From Adineta steineri (lineage: Eukaryota > Rotifera > Eurotatoria > Adinetida > Adinetidae): a stretch of DNA of 64,000 nucleotides. Below the pieces are notes generated by a model. It made no database searches and was not told the DNA's origin. It was given only the letters and a program-made list of their open reading frames with translations. The DNA lies in assembly GCA_905250115.1 (NCBI GenBank), contig CAJNOI010000304.1, positions 19,624 to 83,623 on the forward strand, read 5' to 3'. The stretch's first letter is position 1, and each line of letters begins with the position of its first letter. Shown one piece after another: positions 39,087 through 51,483 of this stretch. A program made the position numbers and the translations under genes.

Positions 39087-41229
39087 GTTGTGTCATTAAT
39101 ATATAATTAAATATTTTTTTTTTATAACAATTAGAAGAAAAAGCAGCATTGACAGATTATGAATAGGATATGAGCACGAACGTTATTTTAACGAGATGAA
39201 AGCTTAAGAAAAAAAAAACTAATTTATTTTTGTTTGATATAAAATACCCTTTGCTGTTTCATTTTTCCTTCAGCTTAAAAATAATGATGAATAATCTTTT
39301 ATGAAAAAAAAAAAGAAAAAAAAAAACGTTAAAAGTTTTATGAAGAACAAAAAAAAGAATAAATATATACTTTATTATTGTTATAGAAAAAGAACGTCTT
39401 TTCTTTCGGAAAATTTGTACTTACTCAAGTAAATGAAAAGCTTTACCGGAAGTAGTCTGACTAATAAAATCCTCTTAAAAATTTAGAAATATAATAATAT
39501 AAAATGAAAGAATAAATCTTTAAATTTTGATGTCTCTTATCTGTCTCTTTCTTCTTCTATGATAAAATAATAAGCGGAATTTTCTAGTTTCCTTCATATG
39601 AATATCTTCTTTTCATAATCTACGTCACCAGTGCATTTGGATAGTTGGGATAAAAATAGAAGTGTAAGCTATATTGTTGCGAGGATACAAGTAGAAGAAG
39701 AAAAAAAATAAATCCTTGATTTTAAATATGTGTTTACACGATTATTTTATTAGGAAAAAAATATAAAAAGAATTTGAAGGCGTAATTGGATGTGTCAAAT
39801 GTCAACTCTATCAAATGAAATTGAAAACTATAATTTAAGATATGAAAGGTTTTTTGTAAGACTTGCACTAACAGATTATCTTTTGTAATACGCATTTTTA
39901 TTTATTTACTAATAAATTTATATAAATATATAATTGATATTGCTTATTTTTTTAACAAAAGTATACATATTATGTAGCTTTATGAAATGATTGAACTTTA
40001 ATGATAAGAATAACTATTCATTTCACTCATCTATACAATCGGAATAAGACTATGTCGTAAATACTGATCAGTAAATGACGCATATCATCAAAATGAATAC
40101 AACTCTCTTCATGGATATATTACTGGTGAAAAGCTCACTAGTGGCACACTGAGTAGAATATCAAGACAGTAATAAATTATTCTGTGTATAGGTTTGATCA
40201 AAAATTGAAAAGATGAAAACGAATAAGACTTAGTTTGCAATAGGTAAATTACAATGAAGAATGTACTCATATTTTATTATCAGAATTCCAAACAGAGATG
40301 ATCAAGAAAGATTTTTAATATAAATTGAATAATTTATTATTATTATATAGTAAATCTGTCTATATTGACAATTAAACATATGGCTAAAGAATAAATATCC
40401 AAAATGCTAAATAAAATTTATAAATACAGATTGATTGAAATTAAAAATGACATAGATTTATGGGACATCTAACAGCATTTAATGATGAATTTTATATTTA
40501 TAGATATTTATATAAATGACAATGGAATATACACCATTAGCTTTAATTTGTGTGACAAATTATGACGGTGACTACTTATACATTTTGTCACGATAATGCC
40601 TTGTGTCATCTGCACTCTTATAACTGTTCTTCCTTTTAGTCTATATACTATAAATAGTAGAAGAAGCGATCATACATCATAGAATATGGAAAGAGACAAA
40701 ACAACAGTACTAAGTAAAGATACATAGAGTAGAATAGATGAAATATAATGATCAAATACCGTTATAATTAAAACATGTTCGATAAACTGTTTCATTAAAA
40801 ACAATTGAAGGTTAATTAATGAATCATAAGAAAAGTGTTCGTATACAATCAACCATTGATTAGAGTATTTACACAGTCAAAAACACAATAAGTCAATATT
40901 ATGATGAGAATAAAGATAACGACGACTCGAGTCTTGAAAATCCAACTACTATTGCAGCTGTCTTAGTTCTCACTAGAATATTAATATATCATACTCTTTA
41001 GTAGTATATGAAAATATTATAAATGATTTGACCGAGTTTTATACTTTTACTCGAAAACTTATTCGTATAAGTACGTTATTATTATCAAGTGTAGTGCATA
41101 TTTTGTTTTTATTTTATCATTGTTCTTATGTCATAACAATACTCATAAAGATACGCTCTGTGTTAAATTGTTATCTATCTTGTTTATGAATTAGATAACT
41201 ATTTCAAAATTCTTTTCTTTCTTTTCTTA
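39087..41229. other. Intergenic region between divergent genes
   Basis: About 2.1 kb, AT-rich with poly-A runs near 39300-39330. It should hold the promoters of the truncated receptor (minus) and the DUF4419 gene (plus). No coding frame worth reporting. Confidence 0.5.
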
Positions 41230-42544
41230 ATGGAGAATAACAGATTTTCAAGTAATGAACAAATTACAAATGATATTGATCATGAGAAATATCATACAGT
41301 TTCATTACGTAGTGATTTACCAAGAATCCCAAAATATTACGAAGAAGAATCACTTCACTATGCATCACCAAATGAATTTTGGATGAAAAAATTAGATCCA
41401 TTATATAACTATGGAAAAAATTCTTCCTCAAAACATGACTCATCTACACTCGATAATATTCAATATAGTATAACCAATGGGCCATGTAAGTTGATTGTAT
41501 TTCTAACTTATAGAATGTAATTTTTTATAAAATAATTATTCAGATACATCCACTTGTAATAATCATCCTATTCTGACTGCTTTTCTTCGTGCATATAATT
41601 CTCATGAAGATATTATTTTATCTCCTGATGATATATGGTTAATGATATGTATTTATTTCGCAAAATATGTTAATAATAATATGGCAAAACTTCGTCATCT
41701 TTTTATAAATACACAAAAGAATGAATTACTAACAGTTGACAATGATCAAACAACTGAAATGAAGTAAATAAATTTCGAATATATTTATATAAACAAAAAT
41801 CTCTTTGTTTTTGTTTTTTTTTAGTTGGGAAAATTTCCTTCAGCAAATATATTTTCAAATGGCAAATTATGTTAAAAATGATCTTTGTCTATTATTAACA
41901 AATAATTTTTCTACAACAACGAAAGTTGAGTCTCTTCTTTCATCATTAACAATCATGAGTACATTTAAGAAACGTTTTGATTATACATATTCAATAAATT
42001 CTTGTGGAATTCGTCATATTCATTTTATGGGAAATATTGATGATTGGATATTATTACGTGAAAAAACTTCTCAATTGAAATTTTATACGATTGAAAATGA
42101 TGATTTCTTTGTATATATTAATGGAATATTACCTATACTCGATGAATTTATTCAAACATATCAAGGTAATGTGAATAATCAATTTTGGGATACTATTTTT
42201 GATATTAAACATACAAAAGATGAATCAAAGTAAAGAAATATTTTGTCAAAAAAAAAACTTATTTTTATGTTTTTTCCAGTCAATCTAATGGAATGTATAT
42301 GAATGGTTGGTTTCTTCAATTATGCTATGGAAATCATATGAAACAAACATGTTTTATGTCATGTATTGAACTTGATTCTCTTATCGTACCTGTTCAAGTT
42401 GAAAATGAACATACAAATACATCGAAAACATGTTATTTAATTGGAGGTTTTCATGGTGTTAGATCATATAATGAACAACATAAACCAGTCATGAGTTTAG
42501 TTGTTATAGATGATATAACAACTATCACAAACCTAGAAAAATAA
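41230..42544 (+). CDS. DUF4419 family protein
   Basis: Four exons (41230-41485, 41544-41763, 41825-42229, 42280-42544) give 381 aa. The protein matches the DUF4419 pattern. After a hydrophilic lead comes HPILTAFLRAYNSHEDIILS, then PDDIWLMICIYFAKYVNNN. NFSTTTKVESLLSSLTIMST and FKKRFDYTYSINSCGIRHI follow, then the signature GNIDDWILLREKTSQL, QFWDTIFDI and SNGMYMNGWFLQLCY. The function of DUF4419 is unknown. The family is common in fungi and protists and patchy in animals, so horizontal origin is possible, but four short host-like introns show it is fully integrated. No signal peptide or membrane segment. Confidence 0.85.
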
Positions 42545-43230
42545 TATATATATCCTTTTAGATTTGTTTTACTGTTTAATACTGATGAAAAAATAAATCA
42601 CATGATTATACAAAGAAAATTAAAATGTCAAAAACAGTTTGTTAGACTTTGATACTTATTATTGTTTTCCCAGTCCATTTTTCATTAATTATGTACTGAA
42701 AAACACATGCCAGTTTTATTTTTATATTCGTATACTCGACTAAAACATAGATAGACTATAATATATAGAACATGTATTAATACTTGAGTATATTTATATA
42801 ATTTGATAATATTGTATATATGAGAAGATTTCTTGATCCTATTTCGAAATTAGATATACAAGATATATTGGTATATATTTCTAACATGGAAATTCTAACT
42901 AAAATATAATCATGTTATGAAATGCGTCTTTCTAAAAAAAAAGTTTATAATGAATCGTATCTGTGCAATAGACATGTGATTTCTTGTTGTTGACAGAATC
43001 ATTTTCTTTATGTTGGAAATCAATTCTACAGTTGTCAAAACAAAAAGTATGATATCCAAATAATCTTGACGTCAATGGAAATTTAGATCTGTAAGAAAAA
43101 TCTTATGAGACTGTCATATGCATCCGTTCTAATCTGAGATCTTTTTCAATGTATATAAACATTTGTTTAGCATTCTGAAGAAATATTCCAACAAGAACAG
43201 TCGTTCTTTTCTACTTACTTCATATATAAC
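42545..43230. other. Intergenic region, DUF4419 to GPCR
   Basis: About 690 bp, AT-rich. Contains the 3' UTR of the DUF4419 gene and the promoter of the receptor. Nothing else recognised. Confidence 0.5.
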
Positions 43231-44362
43231 ATGGCTCAACGACCAAATTTTAATCGTACTAGAACCAGTACTTTTCGTCCTTTTCTCGCGAATGATACAA
43301 ATCAATCCAATGATTCAAATTTTACATTCAATAGAAATTCATTTGATGACGATCCAGATTCAATGTTTTATCTTCTTACAGCGCTTATCATTCCATCATT
43401 TCTTTGTTTTGCATTTCTCTTCTACAATTTTATTCGTTTACCACAACTACGAACCAAATCAACAAATTTATTAATTATCTGTTTGCTCATCAATAATTTC
43501 ATTCATGTATGTTATCAATTCTCTTTTATATATATGTAACTGAATCTGTTTTATATAGATATGGGTTGATCTACCATTTCGTCTTTATTTTCTCTTTGAA
43601 AATCGTGTTCCTTTTTCGAATCCAACATATTGTCTTATTTGGACATGTTATGATAATATATTAACTACAACTGATCTTCTCATTATGGCATTCACATCCA
43701 TTGAACGATATTTTTCAATTTTTCATCATTTTTTTCTTCATAAACATGAACGTTTATTCTATCATATACCTATAATTCTATGTTTTCTTGTACCAGCTAC
43801 TTGGTATACAGTCTTAATATTTGCTTATCCATGTCAAAAAACATTTACATATTCAACTTTTCAATGTGGACCAGTATGCTATTTAACAAGTTCACAAGTA
43901 CTTGTTAATATTGAAAATTTTGGTTTTTTCATGTTTCCATTATTTGTTATTGTTATTGGCAATACTACTCTTATCATTTGTGTAATAATTCAAAAAGCAA
44001 GTATGAAACGTAAACTTCGTCTTAGTTTATGGCGAAATAATTTACGAATGATAAGTCAATTGATGTTTATTGCTGTATTATATATGAGTATATATGTTCC
44101 ATCATGTATTCTATTAATATTTAGTACTTATGTTCAACGTACTCGATTTCAACCATGGGCAGCATATGTGAGAAACAATTATTTTATACATTTGAAATAT
44201 ATAGTTATCTTTGGATGTCCATTCATGGTACTTGCCGGACAAAAAGAAATGCATCAGAAAATTAAAAATCTGTTTGCTCGTACGAGATGTCAACGACGAG
44301 TACGACGGAAAACGGATATCCACCCGTTGACAATGATGAATACTCAAAATCGAAAAGAATGA
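43231..44362 (+). CDS. Rhodopsin-like GPCR, divergent (rotifer-type)
   Basis: Two exons (43231-43506, 43559-44362) give 359 aa. The Asn/Thr-rich N-terminus has several N-glycosylation sites (NDTN, NFT). TM1 is around MFYLLTALIIPSFLCFAFLF; TM2 is LLIICLLINNFIHIWVDL; the TM3 region has TYCLIWTCYDN and ends SIERYFSIF (ERY in place of DRY). TM4 has LCFLVPATWYTVLIF, and ECL2 has FQCGPVCY, giving the TM3-ECL2 disulphide. TM5 (FMFPLFVIVIGNTTLIIC), TM6 (LMFIAVLYMSIYVPSCILLI) and TM7 (LKYIVIFGCPFMVLAG) follow. There is no NPxxY. The tail is short and basic. Ligand unknown. The upstream Met at 43163 is in another frame. Confidence 0.85.
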
Positions 44363-46363
44363 ACCATGTTGAATAGATGTTGTTTTGTTGTATGTTGTAA
44401 TGATATGATGTTAGTTGTCATTGTCTTATAAGAAAATATATCGGAAAATTTTTATCTCAAAATCTTATCGATCATATTAACATATGATGCTATAGAAATT
44501 ATATGCAATCTATAAGAAAAATGATATTTCGAAATATTATTAATAAATATCGATCTCTATTGTTTGATTTCGAATAAAATTTTAGAAATTATTTTTCCCG
44601 CATGTACTCTTCTTTTCTCAAAATCTTATATAAAATAGGTTAATTTAAATAATTTTCCTATGCTGACGTGAATCTGTTCTTGACAATATTTTAAATATTA
44701 GAACATTGAAAATTGAATCTGGTTATTATTCATAATAAACAGTCAACTCAAGGACAATTATTCTTATTTTTAAATCAGCTTAATATTGACAAACAGATAT
44801 ATAAATCCTTTTTCTTCATCTCTCCAGTCATCTTATATTAATCAAAGTAGAAATTATAAAACATACGTATGATTAGATCACTAATATCATCGAATATATA
44901 AGATAAATGTGCCGCATCATTATTTTTTATCTTCATAGAAATAAAGATTGTCATAAACTGTCTATTATACTTCAAGGATAAATTGTTAGTGAAAAATTTA
45001 TGATAAAGGAAATATTTTGGAGAATTAATTAGTGATATAATTGAATTTCACATAAAACCATAAGATTTACTTCGCGAAAATCTGTAATAGCAGTGCAAAA
45101 ATTCAATTAACAAGTAAAGATTATTTAAATCTGTAGCATCAAATTCTATATTTTTATTACAGATAAAGTTCGATAAACTATGAATTAGGCTTATCACTGC
45201 AACGAATCTATGATAGTATTTTTAAAATAAATAAATAAATAAATATGTTTCGAAATAGAAACAATAGTATATACCAGTGGCGGATCTAGGATTTTGGAGG
45301 GGGGGGGGTGATTTTGGCTAAAAGCAATTTTTGGAGTCCAATCGAAGTAGTGTGAACCTATTTTTTCATTCGTTTTTGCTGTGAAAAATCAAAAAAAAAT
45401 TCGGAAGAGGGGGGGACGATCAACCCCATCGCCTCTCTCTAAATCCGCCACTGGTATATACATTCTCCTATCTAGAATATATATATAAATCAAATAAGCT
45501 CAATTTTTAGGCTGAACAGACATTTATCTAATGGAAATTCTGAAATCATATTTTGTTTTCCTACAATTCTTGTCATCTCATCAATCATCTGTTTGTTTAT
45601 TATTAATCGCATTCATATAAATTATTAATTCTCATTTACATACATTGCTTAAATTTTTATTAAATCTATTTTAATTATTTGTCACCTTTTGTATAGATAT
45701 TGACTGATCCATCACTGTGTCTTTATTGTCTTACTCGAAATGAATATAGTATGTCTGTTCTAACGATGATAGGACTATACATTAGATTCTCTTCAATCAA
45801 TCAAATACTTGATTTTACGTAACAAAAAAAATGAGTTAATTCTATTTAGTCTTATTGTTCTTTCTTGAATCAAGAAGATACTTTATTGATTACATAATAA
45901 ATTAATTTTTTCCTATAATATTTAGAAAATAAAACTTGAATAGCTAACATTAATAATCAATGCAAAAATAATCCTAATTAATAACACCCTTTGATTATAT
46001 ATGAAATTCAAATTTTCTGTTATTATTTAAATATTTGCACTTAAAAATAATCATTAATATGAAAATGATTATGTTCATGTTCATTATGATATAGAAGGCG
46101 TATGAGTTAGACAATTGAGTAATTCTATATATTTTTATCTTGTTTCGTAACCAAATAAATGAAGAGATTAATCAAATAGTAGAAATTCATGTTATACTTG
46201 TTCTCTTAACAAATCATCTTTGATTAACAGTCATCAAGTATATATATATATGACGGCATATTCGTCTTCTCGTTGTTTTTCTTTTGCTAATCTAATACAT
46301 CTTCACAAATACACACAAAGTATACAAAAAGAAAAAGAATGAAGAAAAAAAAATATTCTTTTT
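44363..46363. other. Intergenic region containing a MITE
   Basis: About 2 kb of AT-rich sequence between the plus-strand receptor and the 3' end of the minus-strand claudin-like gene. The only recognisable item is the hAT-type MITE listed separately. Confidence 0.6.
45275..45453. mobile_element. hAT-type MITE with perfect 8-bp target-site duplication
   Basis: 179 bp. The left end CAGTGGCGGATCTAGG and the reverse complement of the right end (CAGTGGCGGATTTAGA) agree at 14 of 16 positions. It is flanked on both sides by the identical 8-bp GTATATAC (45267-45274 and 45454-45461). An 8-bp duplication and CAGTG-type ends are typical of hAT elements. The interior has two long G runs and no coding capacity, so it must be mobilised by a transposase elsewhere. 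Confidence 0.88.
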
Positions 46364-47405
46364 TTAAACTTTAGTTTGTCGTACAAATCGAATTTGTTCG
46401 GATGGAATAAAACGTTCTAATGGTATTGGCTGGATTAATGTATGATGATGATGATTATTATTATTAATATGATTTGAATATTGATAAGGTTTTTTTTCAT
46501 CATCTTCACTAAATGTTGATGATGATGATGTTGATACAATTTTTATTTCAACTGTTACTGATGTTAGGAATGACATTATTTTTAATATTAATACTGTTAA
46601 TATACATACATATGATACACCAATATGTATATCTAGCGAATTTTCAATTTGTTGAATAATTAATTCTAAATCTTTTGTAAATGTATATATTTGTATATGA
46701 GAATAATGTTGACGCATTGATTCAAAAAATTCTAATGATTCAATCGAACGATTACCATTATATTGTATAATAATAATAATAAGAAATAATACAGAAAATA
46801 AAGATGATAGAAGTGATATAAGACGAAATAAACTATCATTTAAACAATATATATTACATTGATAACGAGTTATACGAATAATATTAACAATAAAAAATAA
46901 AATTTCAAGAATTATTAAAAATATTAATAATTTATGAATTATTTTAATATAGGACGGTGGTTGACATGAACATTTAATATCATTATTTGATAATATAAAA
47001 TTTGAAAATATACATTGACGATGACTATTTATATTATGACATAGACCATAATTTTTATCATCAAATGATGGAAGAGAATTTTGTCCACATTCTCCACCAA
47101 CTATACAATGAGAAAATAAACCAAATGAATGTATTTCATCTAAAAACGAGAAAAAAACTCAAAAGATAATTGTTATTTTAAATAAATTTACCTCGACGAT
47201 AAAGTATTTCAACATATTTATCAACTTCACCACGAATTAATGGATCCATTGGAGTATTTTCTGATAATATGGATGGATTAAATGTTGAGCGTAGTTGAAT
47301 ATATTTCCAATTCGGTAGATATAATGCAATCAAACTCAGAATGAACGATGTCAAACTAAGAATGAGTGATAAAATAATAAAAATACGTGCGAGCGATTGC
47401 TTCAT
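46364..47405 (-). CDS. Claudin/PMP22-like four-pass membrane protein
   Basis: Two exons (47192-47405, 46364-47139) give 329 aa. TM1 is IILSLILSLTSFILSLIALY. The first loop holds W (NWKYI), then GLFSHC and further Cys residues, like the claudin W..GL(W)..C..C signature with Phe in place of the second Trp. TM2 is IIHKLLIFLIILEILFFIVN, TM3 LISLLSSLFSVLFLIIIII, and TM4 VSYVCILTVLILKIMSFL. The second extracellular region is long (about 55 residues). The C-terminal tail has an acidic Ser-rich part and an Asn/His run (NNNNHHHH). A junctional or epithelial role is inferred only from fold. The extra first-loop cysteines are unusual for a claudin. Confidence 0.7.
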
Positions 47406-50400
47406 TCATTCAAACAATCATCTTTGTAACAAACAAAAAATGGTAATTATACATTTGAGATTATTTATAGTAATCTAGATTTTCATTAATAGAATAAGAT
47501 AATTTAAATAAGTAATAAGAAAACAATTTATTTAATATTTACAAATAGAAAGACAAAGAACCTAGATTATAAATATATATGTTCAATGAAGCTTTTATGA
47601 ACACTAATATTAGTAATAGAATCTTCAGTTAGAAGGACTCTTATAAATCAGACTTATATGAAGAAAAAGCGGATTACATACCTCTCTAATATCAGTGAGA
47701 ATCATCTTGAGTACAAAAAAAATCTAAGTACTAGAAATAATTTGAGAGGTGTCGTCAATCTAGTTGCACTCTTTGTAATGCATTGCAATTAGTTATCAAA
47801 GCAGAAAAGGACAGTGTAAGAAAAAAGAAGAAGAAGAAGAAGAAAAAAAGAAGTCACTCAATGCAAATTGAACTGTGTGTTTATGACAAAATGACAACAT
47901 AACGGTTTTTTTTGTTCCATGTAATTTGTATACTTAGCGACAGGTAGATATGAGTATATGTTGCTCATAAAATAAATGCCACCGGATGTACGACTATATT
48001 TATGACAGCTCAATGAACAGTGATGTTCCTCCTTCTCTTCTTTCTCTCATTCGATGTATTAGAGAAATATAGATAGATAGATAGATAGCAAAAAAAAGTA
48101 GAGAAAAAAAAACTCAGAGAATATGTTGGTCACGTCTTCATTATATATATGAGAGATAGACATGCTAATATGTCGGAGAAATGATTCTCTGCTTCACCTG
48201 CTCCCTTTTCAACACTTTGTATAATGTCAATGAGTAGTCATAATAATAATTCGGACATTCTGTTTCTCGCTTTTTCTCTTTGTGTCAATCTTCTTTTCAA
48301 ATTAAATAGACAGACATTCAGGCGTAGAAAAAGTAGTAATACAAAAGAATACCGCCTTTTTTTTCTACTTACAACATTTGAGGAGGTAAAAAAATGAAAC
48401 TAAGAAAGAAAAAGAAAGAAGAAAAAAAAAAGGTATTATTCTATTTGAATAATTGACGTAGTTTTGTTTGCATATTGATTTTAAAATGACATCAAATTAC
48501 AAACGTCTCTGATCACATCACTACTTCGTCTTCTCTTTCTCTCTTGAGCTGACAGATAAAAAAAACAAATATGAAGAAGTGATAGTAAGATTAAAATATA
48601 GCATCGAGTATCGATACACATGTGTATGTGAACTGATATCTTTTAAAACATCAGTGCCTATAGAATATGCCATAGAGAATAAGTAAGTATGCGAAACAAC
48701 TACTGTGTCGTCACTATGGGTAGATGTTCAAGTGGGAGGATATGACTTTTTATGAAGAATTCACACTCGGAAATCTTGACAACGCAGTTCTCTCATATTG
48801 TATAGTAAGCGATGTCACTTTTCGTCTTTTCTTTTTTTCCCTCTCTCTCTTTTTTTTGCTCGTTGTTACAGTACTAAATAGGCGCCCAGAGAGATAAAAA
48901 GAAGACTTAATAAATTCATTGTTTGTATCAAGAATAAAAAGAAAAGGTGTGGACAATAATTGAAAGAATAGTCACTAGAGACAAGGTAATATAAGTAGAA
49001 TTGGTCAGAAAATATGATAAATGAGATCTGACATGCTTGCAATGTCTAAATTAATTTTTCTTTTTTTTCTTCTCCTCTAGTTCTTCATTTACTAAGTCAT
49101 TCTCTTGTGTCTGTACTTGTTCTAGCGTAGTAAAAGAAAAATGTAAGAAGAGAATCGGTTAAGTTCTTATAGGCATCTATCGATGGTTTGATTAGGATTC
49201 CAGCGGGATTTGTAGCATGACTAAATTGTTATCAAGAGTGACTATGCATGTATGTGTCACTCGAACAAATATTTAATGATAATAGATGCAAGAAAAAGAA
49301 AAACGACAGACAACATTTCCGGACGTAGAAAACATCAAAGCATTGGTTTTTAGACCAATGTATATGATTGATTGATCCTTCTCTGTCTGCTTTCTTTTTT
49401 TTTGTTATATTATGACAGGTGAGAAACAATGAACAGGAAATCTGTTAAGTATCTCTTATTCAAATCAGCAGTAAAAATCGATGATTCATCATCATTATTA
49501 TTATTATTATTGTCCTTCGTTTTCTACTAGATAATATCTACTGCTTGTTTATTCTACATAACAGACAGTCAAACAAATAGAAGTTCTACATTTTATAAAC
49601 AATAATTGATATTTTTCCATGTACGTGCTTCTATTTCTTTCTAAGTGATAAATGACAAACTGCAATGTATATATATATATGCATTTATCTGATAAGTTAA
49701 TACAAAACACATTGTTTCTCTTAACTATATTTCTATAGAAAACACATTTCTACAGTAAACATTCAGAATTAAATATCATCTTATTTTTTTGTGTTAGATC
49801 AAAATACACTTTGTTACATACTAATTAATTACTTGATAATGTATAAAAGACATATCGATAAACAAACTTTATAATTAAACTTATTTTTGCATGAATGAAG
49901 GACCAATATATATATATAAAATATTACATTTAAGAATGTATAAACCCATTTATTCAGTAGAATATGATTACATAATTCAATGTTGAACTATTCAGATTAG
50001 TTTATTTTTGAAAAGAACAGAAAAGAAAAGATATGGATTATACTATTCTATTGTTAGAATAGAAACTAATGCAATTTAAATACAAGAGACTTATGAAATA
50101 AAAAAGTTAAGATAATATTGAAAAGATTATAAAAAGAGCATGCAAATGTTTTAATGTACTGTAAAAACTTCTAAGAAATATTTTCTTTTTATTTATATGA
50201 ATCAATTAATACATTATAATATAATAGAAATTATCGACAAATACTTAAAAAGCTTTTTATTCATAATTCATACGTTTTATTTATCAATGAACTTTTTATA
50301 ATTTGAAGAAACAAAAAAATAGCATCAAATATTTATTATTATATATATATTAAATAGTCATTTAGTTGATGAAGTTTTCATTGAATAAAACAATTTTACA

Positions 50401-50562
50401 ATTATATATACCATGCCATTTAAATGCTATTTATATCGATAAAATTGATAATTTTTATTTTGACGTAAACTATTTAATTTAACCTTCTTATTTATATACA
50501 ATGAACCCTACAATCTATTGATTAGATTTTTATTGATTTTCATTTCATATCTAACGGCATCT
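47406..50562. other. Gene-poor region with microsatellites and repeat copy 1
   Basis: About 3.1 kb. Contains GAAGAA and GATA tandem runs (about 47826-47852, 48070-48090), an ATT run (about 49492-49510) and, from about 49528, the first copy of the roughly 1 kb direct repeat described separately. No credible ORF. Confidence 0.6.
49528..50562. repeat. Direct repeat copy 1 (about 1 kb), runs into the second gap
   Basis: Matches 56903-57835 over its whole length with small indels. Shared stretches include acataacagacagtcaaa, ttccatgtacgtgcttct, taagtgataaatgacaaac and atgaatgaaggaccaata. It ends at the gap at 50563, just after ctaacggcatct; copy 2 has ctaacgacatct at the same place. No coding frame. 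It is either a diverged duplicated segment or an unclassified repeat. Confidence 0.85.
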
Positions 50563-50662
50563 NNNNNNNNNNNNNNNNNNNNNNNNNNNNNNNNNNNNNN
50601 NNNNNNNNNNNNNNNNNNNNNNNNNNNNNNNNNNNNNNNNNNNNNNNNNNNNNNNNNNNNNN
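50563..50662. other. Assembly gap (100 N)
   Basis: Exactly 100 N, probably a placeholder. It lies at the 3' edge of repeat copy 1, which suggests the gap was caused by the repeat. Confidence 0.99.
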
Positions 50663-50979
50663 TTTTTTTTCTTTCATTTTTTATTTTTTATTAGTAGTTT
50701 TGTGATATATACGAAGTATACAGACACGGACTTGGTAATAGAAGCTGTACTTGAGTATATTGATGTAAAAGAGAACTTTTTAATTTCTAGTTCACTATCA
50801 AATAGAAATTATTAAAGTTATTAACATTGTATTACACACACACAGTTAATATCGGCAAATAAAGAATAAAACACTATAGAAAACTAGTCGACATTATCAA
50901 CAAAGAGTTCTCATTAACATGAAATAATTTCATAAAATCTTCGCGATCTGTGAAGAGAATTAGAATATAATACAATTGA

Positions 50980-51483
50980 TTAAGGAATAATTTGTGTTGC
51001 TCCACAAGTAAGATATAATAATATACCTAAATCAGCAAGAATGATATTAATGATATCATAATAAGAACTACATCGATAGATAACCGTTACAAGACAAAAG
51101 AAAAGAAAGATCGAGACAATCCAATAGAAGTTGACAATAAAATGACTTCGGTAACGATGTAATGAAAGAATATCTTTAAAAGTATAAACTTCTAATAGAA
51201 ATAATATTAATGGAAGAATACGAGTATATTTAATTTGCAAATTAGTTAGACATGATTCGATAGATATAACATTACATTGACAATCTTCATATGGAATTGA
51301 TATATACATATCCCAACTAATATCTGTTACGTTTGGTTCTCGAAATATAAAAACTGATCGTTGAATATCTCGAAGAAAAAATACATGATAAAATTGTACA
51401 CCAGCAACAAGAATTAGTAAGAACATAGACCGGAACAAAAATCGATTTTCATTGACACCATAGACATAAATAGTGAATGGCAT
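50980..51483 (-). CDS. Unrecognised small four-pass membrane protein
   Basis: Intronless frame of 167 aa starting MPFTIYVYGVNEN. Predicted membrane segments by eye: about residues 18-37 (RSMFLLILVAGVQFYHVFFL), 86-103 (ILPLILFLLEVYTF), 112-134 (FIVNFYWIVSIFLFFCLVTV) and 143-163 (IINIILADLGILLYLTCGA). An extracellular or lumenal loop of about 45 residues between the first two holds three cysteines (CQC, C) and an N-glycosylation site (NVT). The C-terminus is only a few residues. Family unknown; the pattern N-in, loop-Cys, four-pass resembles tetraspan proteins in a general way only. It lies between the two copies of the 1 kb repeat. Confidence 0.65.
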   Translation of the reverse strand: MPFTIYVYGVNENRFLFRSMFLLILVAGVQFYHVFFLRDIQRSVFIFREPNVTDISWDMYISIPYEDCQCNVISIESCLTNLQIKYTRILPLILFLLEVYTFKDILSLHRYRSHFIVNFYWIVSIFLFFCLVTVIYRCSSYYDIINIILADLGILLYLTCGATQIIP

